A stretch of DNA of 64,000 nt, from assembly GCA_019188255.1 (NCBI GenBank), contig JAETXT010000004.1, forward strand, positions 1,054,001 through 1,118,000. Reading direction: 5' to 3'. This document shows, in pieces, positions 44,263-56,104 of the stretch. Each line of letters begins with the position of its first letter. The stretch's first letter is position 1. A model generated the notes under the pieces. It did not search any database. It saw nothing but the letters and a program-made list of their open reading frames with translations, and was not told the DNA's origin. The position numbers and the translations under genes are program-made. This DNA comes from Verticillium longisporum. Taxonomy: Eukaryota; Ascomycota; Sordariomycetes; Glomerellales; Plectosphaerellaceae.

Positions 44263-44988
44263 TCAGCCAATGGGCTTCATCTTCTTCTTCTTCTTGCCCT
44301 CGCCCGACTTTCCCTTTTGGAAAGTTCGCCAGCTGTCGATGCGCTGGTCACGCGTGGCCTCCCAGTCCTGTTCGTGCTGCCTCTTGCGTTTCCTCTGGTC
44401 GAGTTCCTCCTCCTGCTTCTTCTGCTCGCGACCTTCCTCCTGCATCTGACCCTTCAGCTGCCTGCGTCGTCGGTGCTCATTGTCGATGAGGACAACACGG
44501 GACTTGTCCCGCCACATTTTGGCAAACTCGGGCGTCTTGAGCTCCTCGCTGTCGACGGTCCACTTGTTCTCACGAATCAGCAGCATGCGGGCGTCGGCAA
44601 TGGCCTCGTCTAGGCGCTCGCGGTGCTTCTCGTCCATGAGTTCGGTCTGGGCCTTCTTGAGGCGGTCAAAGGCGTCAGGCGCCTGCGGGTTCTTGGTCTT
44701 GTCGGGATGGATAAGGAGGGACTTCTTTCGGTAGCACATTTTGATGTCCGAGTCGGGCACACCTGGTTGCAGGTCAAGAACGGCATAGGCATCGAGGCGA
44801 AAGGCTTTTAGAATTCTGTCAATCTCGGCGTCCTGCACATGTCAGCTGGTGCATGGGTTATCTGAGGGCCATGATGGGGGAGGAGGGGACGAAAGGTTGA
44901 GGTGTCGCGTGCCTACCTTGTCAAACTCCTTGGCCTCGAGCTCGAGCGCATCGAGCGCATCAGTCTCTTCTTTTGAATCATTGGCCAT
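44263..44988 (-). CDS. J-domain protein, DNAJC8/Spf31 type
   Basis: Two exons, 44988-44917 and 44832-44263, give 213 aa; the 84-nt intron has GTAGGC and GTGCAG ends. The J domain begins at about residue 35 (AYAVLDLQPGVPDSDIKMCYR) and carries the HPD tripeptide at 66-68, needed to stimulate Hsp70 ATPase. The rest is a long charged helix rich in Arg, Lys, Glu and Gln, ending in a Lys-rich tail (KKKKKMKPIG) that could act as a nuclear signal. This layout matches DNAJC8 and fission yeast Spf31, nuclear co-chaperones associated with spliceosome components. It shares a 445-bp divergent promoter with DBP10. Confidence 0.88.
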
Positions 44989-45433
44989 CGTATTGTGAGG
45001 ATGGATCAGAGCAGCGAGAGAATCGACAAGTCAGATGAAGAGAGTGGTTGGGTGGTGGTGGTGGCAGGTGTTGTAGTTGGACCAGGGCGACAAAGGAAAT
45101 GAACGATAGATACAGGTACCTGTAGGTAGCACGCGCTGAAGTCATCGGCTGACAGGCGGTAGCGTGGCAGGCGGCAGGCGGCAGGCGGCAGGCAGCAGAC
45201 AGCGGCGGCGGGCGGCGTGGGACCCTTGCGAGCAGCTGTCCCGCACTAGCTGCGATAAGACGTTGCGATAAGATTTTCTCTGGCCGACTGCACCTTCCGC
45301 CGCCCAAATTTTCGAGGTCCCCGTTGTCGATGAGCGGAACCCTTCTCCAGCCCGACCTTCGTCTCTCAATCTCGACTTCGACATTGAACCCGACAATTGT
45401 GGCCTTCTGATACGACGACAGCGTCTTGTCACG
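44989..45433. promoter_or_regulatory. bidirectional promoter of the DNAJC8-like gene and DBP10
   Basis: 445 bp separate the two starts. A perfect 14-bp palindrome, TACAGGTACCTGTA, lies at 45111-45124, and a GGCAGGC repeat at about 45167-45195. These are the most regular elements in the interval and candidates for factor binding or hairpin formation. No direct evidence of function. Confidence 0.55.
45111..45124. promoter_or_regulatory. 14-bp perfect palindrome in bidirectional promoter
   Basis: TACAGGTACCTGTA is fully self-complementary, centred on a GGTACC site, and sits about 125 bp from the J-protein start and 310 bp from the DBP10 start. A dimeric transcription factor site is possible but unproven. 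Confidence 0.5.
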
Positions 45434-48187
45434 ATGCCTCGCCGCGAAGCCTCTCCCACGCCGTCCGACGGCGGCTACGACATTGGCGACTCTCTCTTGC
45501 TGTTGACGATGGCGCCAGTGACGATGGCAAGAAGGGCAAGCGCCAGAACGCCGAGCTGGATTTCGATGTTGACGACATCCTTCACGGAGACGATGATGGC
45601 GACGACGGAGATGAGGCCTTCATTGCCCTCAAGCAGGCCGCCGCCAACAGGAAAACGACCAACCTCACGGGCAAGGTGAACAAAAAGGGCGGTGGCTTCC
45701 AGGTCATGGGTGAGCAGAAAGGTGTCTTGACGACGATGCGTTCGAGCAGCAGCTAACGTGCAAAGGTCTCAATTCGAACCTCCTCCGAGCCATCACGAAG
45801 AAGGGTTTTGTGCAGCCGACGCCCATTCAGCGCAAAACCATTCCCTTGATCATGGACCGCAAGGACGTCGTGGGCATGGCCCGCACCGGTTCCGGAAAGA
45901 CGGCTGCCTTCGTTATTCCCATGATTGAGCGCCTCAAGACGCACAGCGCCAAGTTTGGTGCCCGAGCCCTCATCATGTCGCCGTCTCGCGAACTGGCCAT
46001 CCAGACGCTGAGAGTCGTCAAGGACTTCAACAAAGGAACGGACCTCAAGGCGGCACTGGTTGTCGGTGGTGACAGCATGGACGAGCAGTTTAGTCTGCTG
46101 TCGGCCAACCCGGACATTATCATCGCCACGCCCGGTCGATTCTTGCATTTAAAGGTCGAGATGTCCCTGAACCTTTCCTCCATCCAGTACGTCGTTTTCG
46201 ACGAAGCCGATCGTCTTTTCGAGATGGGTTTTGCGGCCCAACTCACCGAGATTTTGCATGCGCTTCCCCCTTCGAGGCAAAGTCTGCTGTTCTCCGCGAC
46301 GCTGCCTGCGTCGCTCGTCGAATTCGCGCGTGCTGGTCTTCAGGATCCCACCCTTGTGCGACTAGATATTGAGACCAAGGTGTCTCCAGACCTGGAAAGT
46401 GCCTTTTTTGGCGTCAAGGGAGCCGAAAAGGAAGCGTCTCTCCTGCACATTCTTCACGACATCATCAAGATGCCGCTTGGCAGCCCCGACGGCATGCCTC
46501 TTGACGGCAAGCCTAACAAGAAGCGAAAGCGCGGAAAGGACGGCTCGGGCGGCAAGGGAAAGCCTACAGAACACTCAACCATCATTTTCGCGGCGACCAA
46601 GCATCACGTTGAATACCTGGCGAACTTGCTGCGGGTGGCTGGTTTCGCCGTATCCTACGTTTATGGTGCGCTCGACCAGGAAGCGCGTAGGATACACACG
46701 GAGAACTTTCGCAACGGCAGGTCCAACATCCTGGTCGTCACAGATGTCGCTGCTCGAGGTATCGATATTCCTGTGCTGGCGAATGTTATCAACTACGACT
46801 TTCCGCCCCAGCCCAAAGTTTTTGTGCATCGTGTCGGTCGAACTGCCCGTGCCGGTCAACGCGGTTGGGCCTACAGCATCGTTAGGGAGCTCGATGCCCC
46901 TTACCTGCTCGATTTGCAGCTATTCTTGGGACGCAAGATGGTGGTCGGCCGTGAGAGCGAGAGCCCGTCCTACAACGAAGAAGTCGTAGTGGGTGCGCTG
47001 CCGCGCAACAGGATCGAGGTGCACATGGAGTGGCTGGCCAAGGTCCTGGGCGACCACGAGGATATCGAGGCGACGCGTAGGGTCTCTGTCAAGGCCGAGA
47101 AGCTCTACCTCAAGACGCGCAACTCGGCGTCGAGCCAAAGCGCAAGGCGTGCGCGCGAGACGGTCGGGAGCAAGGCGTGGTCACAGCTGCACCCGCTCTT
47201 TGACGAGGTCAAGGACGATGATGCGCAGGCGCGGGCGGAGCTGATGGCCAAGGTAAGCGGCTACCGGCCGCACGAGACCATCTTTGAGATTAGCAGGGGC
47301 GGAAAGGCGGGCAACAGCGAGGCGGCCGAGGTGATGAAGGAGCTGCGCAAGAGGATCACGCCGAGGAGAGGTCAAGCAGCGGAGGAAGAAATCGATTCGG
47401 ACGAGGACATGGAGGACTTTGACGACGATGACGACGATGAAGCGGCAATCGGTGAGGGTGCCGATGAGATGGACGGCATCGATGTGGACGACTCAGATGG
47501 CGACCTCGAGGTGACAGTCTCAAACCTCGACGACAAGAAGAAGAAGGCGGCCAACTCGTACCGTGACGACGAGATCTTCATGGGTTACACGCCCCGCACG
47601 ATCAACACGGCCGAGGAGCGTGGCTACGGCATCTCCTCCGGCACACAGACTTCGAGCTTCGTCGAGCAGGCGCGCGAAGCGGCGATGAACCTGACCAACG
47701 ATGACGGCGGCAAGGCACAGTTCGGCGACCAGGCCAAGTCGGGCATGCGTTGGGACAAGAAGCAGAACAAGTACGTGGCGCGCGCCAATGACGAGGACGG
47801 CTCCAAGGGCAAGAAATACATCCGCGGCGAGAGCGGCACCAAGATCGCGGCGAGCTTCCAGAGCGGCCGCTACGACAAGTGGCGCAAGGCCAACAGAATG
47901 GGCAAGCCGCGCGTGGGCGAGCTCGAGAAGAGCAACGCGCCGCAGATCCCGACGGGGTGCGGTACAAGCACAACCTGGAGAAGGCGCCCAAGGAGGCGGA
48001 CAAGTTCCGTGACGATTACCACGTGCGCAAGAAGAGGGTGGCTGAGGCTAAGGAGAAGCGTATCGGTCGCTTCAAGGACGGCGCCGGCAGCAAGTTCGAG
48101 ATCAAGGGGGCCGAGGATATTCGCAAGGCGAGGAAAGAGGCGGAGAAGAAGAGGGCCAAGAACGCGAGGCCGTCGCGGAGGAAGTGA
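45434..48187 (+). CDS. DBP10: ATP-dependent RNA helicase DBP10 (two frameshifts in assembly)
   Basis: Two exons, 45434-45709 and 45766-48187, around a 56-nt intron (GTGAGC donor, GCTAAC branch, CAAAG acceptor). Restoring two bases gives about 899 aa, the usual DBP10 length. DBP10 is an essential nucleolar DEAD-box helicase for 60S subunit assembly. Visible motifs: Q motif FVQPTPIQ, Walker A ARTGSGKT (about 131-138), PSRELA, DEAD box [11 protein letters not shown] (about 237-246), SAT, and [14 protein letters not shown] Lys-rich insert follows motif III. The C-terminal third has the acidic stretch and the DBP10-type tail rich in Arg and Lys. Frame 1 breaks at about 45494-45499, where one T seems missing; frame 2 breaks at the G-run 47954-47957, where one G seems missing. 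Protein similarity continues directly on each side of both points. Confidence 0.93.
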
Positions 48188-50013
48188 TAGCTGTTCAGCT
48201 CTGGAGAAGGACGAGCAGGTCATGTTACATGTCATTGTATATCCGCATTTAGCGTTTGAAGCTCATTATAGACAATGTCAGACAAGTGAATCGATGTCGA
48301 TTTCGAGGCTTTTGATAACTCCCATATATTTCCCGACTTGCCGGCAGAAATCAGCTGTATGGCCGTACCAGATCTCTAGGATCGTGCGCCATGCAAGAAA
48401 GCCCATGTTGGTTCATCTCTCATGATATTGCAACTCATCTCAAGTAAATCAAGAAAACCCAAGTACACTGCGAGATGTCTTCATCTGATAGCATTCTCGG
48501 CGCATCGCCGTGCCTAGCTTTAAGCAAGCACTCCCTTTGACATGCATCCTTAGCCTTAGCCCCTCTTCCCGTAGTCTATTTGCCGCCCAGGTGCATATGG
48601 CCCGACACGACCCTCTGGCCGCCGGCCAAGAACTTGACACTGATCACATTCGAGTGGGCCTCCCATTATGGGACTGATGAGCCTTGGCTCCGCTGCTATT
48701 TATACAGCGTCAGGCTGGCACCGATGCAGAAATACTCATGCTCCAAAAATAACTTACGCAATCTTATATGAGGTGACATCAGGATGCTGAATACGGCCAG
48801 TCAATCAACAAGTAATACTGCCTCGGGGTCAAATGTACATCAGCTTGCACAGTTTTCTTTGCAGCATCGAGAGCATGGAGCCACTCGGGACCAGTCGCCG
48901 GTTTGCGGTCAGAACTTCTGAAGGTTGACTTTGCCGACCTGCTCCAAGTCTTGGCCACAGCCCTGGATGCTGACATGGGTAGACTCAATGTACCTTGAAG
49001 GAAGCTGTGCGGTGTGTTGTTTCAGTTGTGTGTTGACTAGTCGGCTTCGAGGCTTTAGATTGCATATCTTACGTGACACACTGCCATGAAGTGTCTTCGC
49101 CTTGGACACTTATAGCTCCCTTCGCCAGCATGGCAATGGGATCCGTCCCATGGGGGCTCTGGGCTCTGCCTCATTTTCGTCTTTTCCGCACCCAACTAAC
49201 ATGATTCATCTCAGCTAAGCGTGTTGCAAAACAATGATTAGACGTCCTTTGTGGAGGTGCCTCCGGTCCAGACGGAGTCAAACGAGAGACATTGACTTTC
49301 CGAGTTCATTCCGGTCACTAAGAAAGCTTTTGACCAGGCGTGTTCTACGTCCGAGAGAGCTCGGCTCGTGTTGGTGTTCCTGCCAGTCCCAACCAGCACA
49401 GCCGCCAATTCGTATGTTCTACTTTGGTCAACTAGCCCATCAGGCTATTAGAGTATTGTCTTTGCTAGAGTGTACTGGTTCCGAGTTTCTTGTCTTCTAG
49501 TTCTCATCCAAAGCTGAACGCAAGCCCTCCGTCTGATGATGTCCTTGAGAAGTTTCCCAACTAACATTGGTTGGTGGGTTGGGAAGTTGGACTTTTGTGT
49601 TTGATGCACCCATACTCGTGAGTCAAACGCCGTCTGCCGTTCATGATGGTCTTCACTGAGATGAAGCCGGAATCAAGCTTGATGCCCTGAGTGGTTTCGT
49701 ACAGCATTTATACTCGAATGTGTTTCAACGGAACACAGCAGCACAACGTTAGCTACCAGCTCAAAGGCCGGTACCTACAGGTATCTTACCGAGATGCCTA
49801 GGTATCCAAGGTAGAGGCACCTTGGTAGCAAGTAGGTATCTTACAGGTTCTGAGAGCCAGCGAGGTCACTGCCAACATGTTTGCACGGAGGTTCCTTCTC
49901 TGCATCTATTTTTTGACTCCATCCCCGCGATCCGTCATTCGCTGGCCACGTCGAAGCATAGGATCGCCATGGCGTCTACCCAAGAGAGGTCCCTGTCGAC
50001 CCCGCATGTGTAG
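48188..50013. other. 1.8-kb intergenic region
   Basis: No gene is supported between DBP10 and the kinase fragment. Near 49770-49850 there are several degenerate copies of TAGGTATCTTAC or TACCTTGG and their complements. The CCGCATGTGTAG just before 50014 could serve as a splice acceptor for the kinase fragment, but no upstream kinase exon is found. Confidence 0.45.
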
Positions 50014-50448
50014 GCGTGGGATCTTGTCGAGCGAGAAACTCTCTTCACCGTGTACGATGACGAGTCAAAAGAGAAGAATGACGCGCATCACCTCGCAGCC
50101 ATGACTGCTCTGCTTGGCCCACCGCCGGCCGAGTTTCTCAAGAGGAGCCAGGAGGCGAACAAATACTGGGAAGACGATGGTACGGACCGCCTTTGGGTCA
50201 GAAAACATGGTATCATGTGGATGACTGACAGAAGCTGCCTGATAGGTCAGTGGAAGGGACTCGTACCCTTGCCCGATATAAGCTTTGCGCGTCTTGCGGG
50301 GACGCTTCAAGGAGAGGACAAGCAAGTGTTCATCGACTTTGTGCAAGGCTTCCTAGCGTGGCTCCCCGAGGAGAGGCTGGACATTCTGCAGGGTTGCATG
50401 CATTCGTGGCTACGAGGCGAAGCCCAGGCCCCCTCTGATCAACAGTGA
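50014..50448 (+). pseudogene. C-terminal fragment of an SRPK-like protein kinase
   Basis: This frame encodes only the last third of a kinase C-lobe. It starts with AWDLVERETLF, the conserved alpha-F/G segment of fungal SRPK-like kinases, and continues through AAMTALLGPPP, FLKRSQEANKYWEDDG, KGLVPLPD and FVQGFLAWLPEER. A 66-nt intron (50180-50245, GTACGG donor, GACTGAC branch, GATAG acceptor) interrupts the region; it has no stop and is a multiple of three, so the unspliced frame is also open. The ATP-binding lobe, HRD and DFG motifs are absent from the 1.8 kb upstream, and a TAG precedes the fragment in frame. The final Arg-Pro-x-A/S motif of the kinase fold is also degraded. I read it as a 5'-truncated relic; a short expressed protein from the Met in TALLG cannot be excluded. 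Confidence 0.65.
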
Positions 50449-51047
50449 GCTCGGGTGCAGGAGTGAGGAGTCTACCGCGCTTTTCGCGGCCATGTGTATG
50501 GCAGGCCACGTGTAGGCCTGACGTGTCACTACGTACTATGCTGCCGATTTGTGCCATATGATGAGCACTCATAGACAGCAGTAATCACTCGTATATAGCA
50601 CAAGGAGACAGAGGCCGTCGCGCAAAGAGGACGTGGCTGTCGGCATGAGCCGGTGGCTCGGCACGACCGGGGATGGCGCCGAGCCAACAGAGGCCGGCGG
50701 GGCATGGACAAGCTCCGGTGCCGGCCCCGCATCGCATCACATCATCCTTCGTGCCCCAACTTTGGCTGCTCATACTCTTCACCTGTCGCCAGCCTTGTTC
50801 ATTCGCGCACTTCTTCTCTTGTCGCGCCAACAACCAGGAGGTGAAGTACATGAGTAACACACCCAGTACAGGTGACGAACAAGTGATCGCCTCGCCTTTC
50901 CGCCTGCTGACGCTTGCAGCATTCCGAAGCTGCTCCACCATAGGAACGATCAATCAGGCCCCGCCTCACCAAAGATCAATCCTCATCGCCAACATTTCCC
51001 CTTTTGTGGGCTCTTCTGTTGTGGAAGGCCAAGAAAGGGTGGACGCC
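50449..51047. other. intergenic region and 5' leader
   Basis: About 600 bp separate the kinase fragment and the MFS gene. The MFS frame is open for 125 codons before its assigned start, but that stretch lacks conserved features. No other feature seen. Confidence 0.45.
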
Positions 51048-53253
51048 ATGGCTACGAGAAGTGACAGCCAAGATGTATCGCCGCTCTCGCGGCCACAAGG
51101 CGCCGACGAGAACACACCACTGCTTGGAACAACAGACAGCTCCGCGACGACCAACCATCTGACTGTGCCGAGGACCGGACGTGGCCGCAGAGATTCTGAC
51201 GATAGTGACGAGGTGGACGAAATTGATCCAAACGAGTTTGATCTTCTTCTCGCGAGATCCGTGCCGACATCAGGCGGATTTCTCGAGCCCGAGTCAACTG
51301 AGAATCCATTGTTGAGAGGTGCCCGTCGCTACAGCTCGGTTTCCAGACAGCGAGCCGGTGCGACGACGAGTCACAGCCAGAGCCAGAGCCAGAGCCGAAA
51401 GAGTCCACGGCCGTCAATCGTTGACCATGTTGCGAATGGTGCTGACGACCAAGACGGACCGTCGTCCCCCTACCTCGACGCCGAGGACGATGACGGCGAC
51501 CCCCTCCTCCCGAACAGCCACGACGATGCCAAAGCATCCCCCTACCTGAACGGCGTCAGCACCCGCCGCTTCTGGTGCATCTTCAGCATGATCCTGACGC
51601 TGAACTTCATCGCCTGCTTCGACGGCACCATCATGGCCTCGAGCCACCCCGTCATCACCTCCTACTTCAACGCCTCCAACAGCGCGTCCTGGCTCTCGAC
51701 CGCCTTCCTGCTCACCTCGACCAGCTTCCAGCCCCTGCTGGGACGCATCTCGGACTCAGTGGGACGGAAACCGCCCTACCTGATCACCATGTTCATCTTT
51801 GCCATGGCCAACGTGTGGTGTGCCACGGCCACGAGCATGACAAGCTTCATCTTTGCCAGAGCCGCGTGCGGCCTCGGCGCCGGAGGCATGATGACGCTGG
51901 GGAGTATCATCATCAGTGACATGGTGACCATTGAGTACGTCTTCTGCCTCCTCAAAGAGAGTGTGGCCATGCCATTCGTCATGACACTGACCATGTTTCT
52001 AGGGCACGAGGCGAGTACCAGTCCTACCTCAACATCACCTACGGCATCGGTTCGGCTCTTGGCGCTGCTCTCGGCGGTGCCATGGCCGACCACCTTGGCT
52101 GGCGGTGGGAGTTTGGCATCCAGGTGCTCCCCATTCTCGTCTGCGTCCTGGTCGCCTTTCTGGCCGTGCCCCATGACCTCGGCATCGTGGGCAAGCGAGA
52201 GACGTTCCTGGAGGCTCTCCAGGCGTTTGACTCGAGGGGCTCACTGCTGCTGACCATGTCCATCACATCACTTGTGCTCGGCCTGGTAAGTCACTAGACT
52301 GAATCATTTGGCCACGAAGCAGACTAATCCGATGCGCCCTCGAGCGCCTGGCAGAACCTGGGAGGAAACGTGCTGCCCTGTACGTACACCTGACGTCCAT
52401 GTGCCGCAGCTCGAACTGACAGAAACTCGCAGGGTCCCATCCGTTCGTCATGGCGGCGCTCGTCACCTTTTCCGTCGCCTTCCCGACCTTTCTCTATAGC
52501 CAGTCGCTGGCCACGCGTCCCATCATGCCTCTCCATCTCGTCCGGCACGCGCCGCGCATGAACCTCATCTTTGCCAACGCGCTCGCCTCGATCCTCACCA
52601 ACGCCATCCTCTTCAACATGCCCCTCTACTTCCAGGCCGTCCTCCTGCTGTCGGCCACCGACTCGGGCCTCCGCCTCGTGATCCCGTCGGTCGTGGCCTC
52701 CACGGCCGGCGCCATCACGGGCCTCCTCATCACGCGCACGCGCCGCCTCAAGTGGCCCCTCGCCGCCGGCGCGACCTTTTTCGTCCTCGGCACCCTCGCC
52801 CTCGCCAGCCTGCAGCGCGGCTGGCCGGCCCTCGGCTACCTCGCCGTCCTCGTGCCGCACGCCCTGGGCCAGGGCTTCCAGTTCCCCGGCACCTTCATGG
52901 CCGTGCTCGCCGTGTCGGCGCAGCGCGACCAGGCCGTCGTCACGAGCACCCTCATCCTCTGGCGCAGCCTCGGCATGGTCCTCGGCATCGCCGCCAGCAG
53001 CCTCGTCATGCAGAACGCCCTCGTCGTCTACCTCGACCGCCACGTCGCCGGGCCCGCCAAGGCCGACATCATCGCCCGCGTCCGCGAGAGCGTCGAGACG
53101 GTCGCCGCCCTCGAGGGCCCCGCGCGCGAGCAGGTCGTGCTGAGCTACGAGGCTGCGCTGCGCCTGACCTTTCTGTGCTGTGTCGCCGTGGCGTTCGTGT
53201 CGTGGTGCCTGATCGTGCCGGTGAAGCTGCCGAGGCTTGGGCAGAGGAAGTGA
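51048..53253 (+). CDS. MFS transporter, DHA2/VBA type (vacuolar basic amino acid transporter-like)
   Basis: Four exons, 51048-51934, 52003-52285, 52355-52379 and 52433-53253, give 671 aa. The family transports basic amino acids across the vacuolar membrane or exports drugs by proton exchange; exact substrate not determined here. Residues 1-175 form a polar Ser/Asp-rich cytosolic tail with a DENTPLLG segment that resembles an acidic dileucine vacuolar-sorting signal and a Ser-Gln dipeptide repeat. About 14 membrane helices follow; the 2-3 loop carries motif A (GRISDSVGRK), and IEARGEYQSY and NLGGNVLPWSHP are VBA-like. The third exon is only 25 nt; its splice sites are forced by the conserved NLGGNVLPW. 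Introns are 68, 69 and 53 nt. The frame is intact. Confidence 0.9.
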
Positions 53254-53706
53254 GCCTGCTCTGATGCGCTGTTCCCTTTTCTCTCCCGTTAGTTTCCCTT
53301 CCTCTGCCGTTCTGTTTCCCATTTTTGGGTCCATGTATCTGCGGCATGCATGATTATGAGGGGCACATCGTGGCAAGTTGGATCGCTTGGCGAGTGTCCG
53401 CTGCGGGCAGTCTTGATGCTTCAGGTTGAATGTCAGGTTATGCAGAAAGAATGGAACGGCACAGTAGGCCCATGGGGCGCACATATCAAGTCACCCATCC
53501 AATACAACATGTACGTCAACGAAGTGGTGCACTGCGTAAAGCCGTCCTTCGTAGTCTTACGGATAGGACTGCAACCCACCACACGCCGACACGGGCGTTC
53601 CATCGGTAGGCCGGCCCACGGCCGTCAGCGACTAAAACCAAGAACACCAACCGTCTCGTACGCGCAAGCCCAGTACTGTACAACATTCTCATCGTTCAAC
53701 ACGGCA
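53254..53706. other. convergent intergenic region
   Basis: 453 bp between the VBA-type transporter and CEF1 stops. It should contain the two 3' UTRs; no repeat or RNA gene seen. Confidence 0.5.
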
Positions 53707-56104
53707 TCAGTGAACGCCATTAGCCCCGTCGCCCCTGAGCGTGTCCAGCTCGTCCTTGGTCCGCCTGTACATCTCCTGCGCCTCCCTCTCCCTGCGGCTG
53801 ACGAAGCCGACCTCCTCGCGCAACGCCTCGAGACGGCGCGCGATGGCCACCTCCTCCGAGATGGCCAGCGTCTTGAAGCCGTGGAGTGCATTGTTCGCCT
53901 TCTCCAGCGCCTCGTGCGCGCCGTTCATCTTCTCGCGCAGCAGCGCCTGGCGCTTCAGGTAGCCGCCGAGGTGCAGCTTCAGCTTCGTCTCCAGCTTGGT
54001 GCCCCGGTCTGCCGACGCGATGATCGAGTCCTGCACGGTCTGCAACATGTTAGCCATGACGTCCTCCATCTCCTGTTGCTTCTCGGGACGACCTACATCG
54101 AACGCGGCGCGCATGACTGTCTCCTGGTGGCGCTCTTCGTCATCGTCGTAGCAGCCGAGACCGAGGAGGAGAGAACTGCTGCTGCGGCTTTCAAAGTGCT
54201 GTTGGACCTGCTCGAGGCCTGGGATTTCCGCCGTCTCCGCCGCGATCGCCTGCCGAGCCGCGGCCAGGTCACTGTCGCCGATGACATCCAGCGGAGGCGC
54301 GGACCCCTTCACCTTGCCTCCGGGTGGGGGAATTTGGTCGCGTCGTTGGCGATGAGCTTGGCGGCTTCCGCGGCAATCAGGCCCTCGGGTCCATCGCCGA
54401 TTTTGGATGCCAGCGAGACCAACGCAGAAATGTTGATGGAGACTGGCCGGGGCAGGTCCTTCTGCATGACCTGAGACCGTCGTCTCTGTTCTAACGCCTC
54501 CAGAGCCTCGCGGGTCTCCCGATCGCGGCGATCACGGCGGGAGGCGTCCTCGCGCAGCTCGTCGTCCGTCTTGACGACCTCTTGCTGTTCCTCGGGAAGC
54601 TCGAGCTCCCACTCGACATCCTTCGGCTTCGGCAGAGATGCGAGGCCTTGCTTCAGCTGGTTGCGTACGGCCAGCTCGCGCATCTTCACATCGCGGGGTG
54701 TGGCGCCGACCTGCGAAGTGCCGTCCTCGTTGAGGGCAAAGCTGTCCCGAGGCGTTCGCATGGGCGTCTGCCCTGGCCGGCCCGGTGTCGCTCCTACGCC
54801 GTTTGCACCAGCTCTCAAGGGTGTGGCCAGGGGTTGGGCGTGGATACAACGTGCTTCCGCGGCGCAATGCCATCAAAGCCTGTCGACTGGGTGCCCTCGT
54901 GTAGAGGCGTGTTCTCCCCGCCCAGCAGGGACGATTGTGTGTTTGTCAGGGCGCGAATGTTTCGGAGTTCGTTGGCAATGTGGTCTTCTTGCGCAGGCGC
55001 GCGAGGTGTGCGGATGGGCGTGCCGTTGTTGAGCGTCGAATATTCGCTGACGAGGCCGCGCGTCGCGTCGTTCTCGGCTTGTCGGGCCAGATTGCTGGCA
55101 CGCTCACCCATCATACCCATCTTGACGATATCCTCGAGCTCGCCGTCGCTGACCTGCGGGGCAGGCAGGTTAAGTGCAAGCCTCTTGCTGCTCTGCTCCG
55201 CCTCTCTGATCTTCTGCTGCTGACCGGCCTTCATGGCGGCCTGGTGCGACGCCGACGCACCGTCCTTGTCCTTCTTCCTCCTCTTGCTGTCGCCGTCGTC
55301 GTCGCCGTCTCCTTTCCGCTTGTTGGCGAGGTGCTGTTTCCGCGGGTCGAACGCCTCGCGCGCGCGCTCGTTGGCGACAATCTCGTCGGCGGTATCGTAG
55401 AAGCCCGGCACGGCCTTTTTCTCAAAGGGAATGTCGGCATTGTAGTCCATCTGGCCCTTCTTCCGCGTGACGACCTTGATGTTGATGCCGGCCGTCTTGA
55501 GCTCGCGACGCTTCTGCAGCGAGGCCAGACGGCGCGACTCCTCCTGCTGCCTCTCGCGGGCCTTGCGCTTGGCCTTTTTGCCCTGCGTGTTGGCGAGACG
55601 CGCGCGCGCCTCGCTCAGCATCTCCTTCTCGTCCTCGTCGAGATCGATCGTGTCGGGCCGCGCCGGCTTGCTCTCGGGGTCCGGGTCGAGCTCGCCGGGC
55701 CGCAAGCGCCGCACGTCGTCGGCAGAGGGGGCCTGCGTCTCGGCGCCGTCGGGCCCCGTCAGGCCCAGGCCGCCGGCCTCGCGGGCCTCGGCCTCGTCGA
55801 GGAGCTTCTGGTAGCGCTCGAGGCACTGGTTGGCGGTGCGGCCGACGACGGGGGCAATGGTGCGCCACTGGGTCGGCATGAGCTTGGCGAGGTGCAGGAG
55901 CTTCTCGTCCTCCTCCTTGCTCCATTCGATCTTCTTGATGCTGGGGTCGAGCCATTCGTTCCATCGCGCTTTGCACTGCTTGGGCGTCTTGCGCGCCAGC
56001 AGGGACGACACGCGCGCCCATTGGTTGAGGCCATATTTCGACACGGAGGCCTTGAGGATCTCATCCTCAATGTTGGTCCAGACGCCTCCCTTGACGACGG
56101 GCAT
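53707..56104 (-). CDS. CEF1: pre-mRNA splicing factor CEF1/CDC5 (two frameshifts in assembly)
   Basis: An intronless gene; after restoring two bases it encodes about 799 aa. CEF1/Cdc5 is a core Myb-related subunit of the Prp19 (NTC) complex of the spliceosome and is essential. Two Myb repeats fill residues 1-110 ([20 protein letters not shown] and [21 protein letters not shown]), followed by the conserved charged region ([23 protein letters not shown]), the FYDTADE segment, and a TP-rich region. The C-terminal half has the coiled-coil segment that binds the Prp19 complex. The frame shifts at the G-run 54830-54833 (CCCC on the coding strand) and again at 54326-54330 (CCCCC); in each case one more C restores a continuous Cef1 sequence. 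The ATG at 56104 starts MPVVKGGVW, the family start, although the open frame extends further upstream. Confidence 0.93.
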
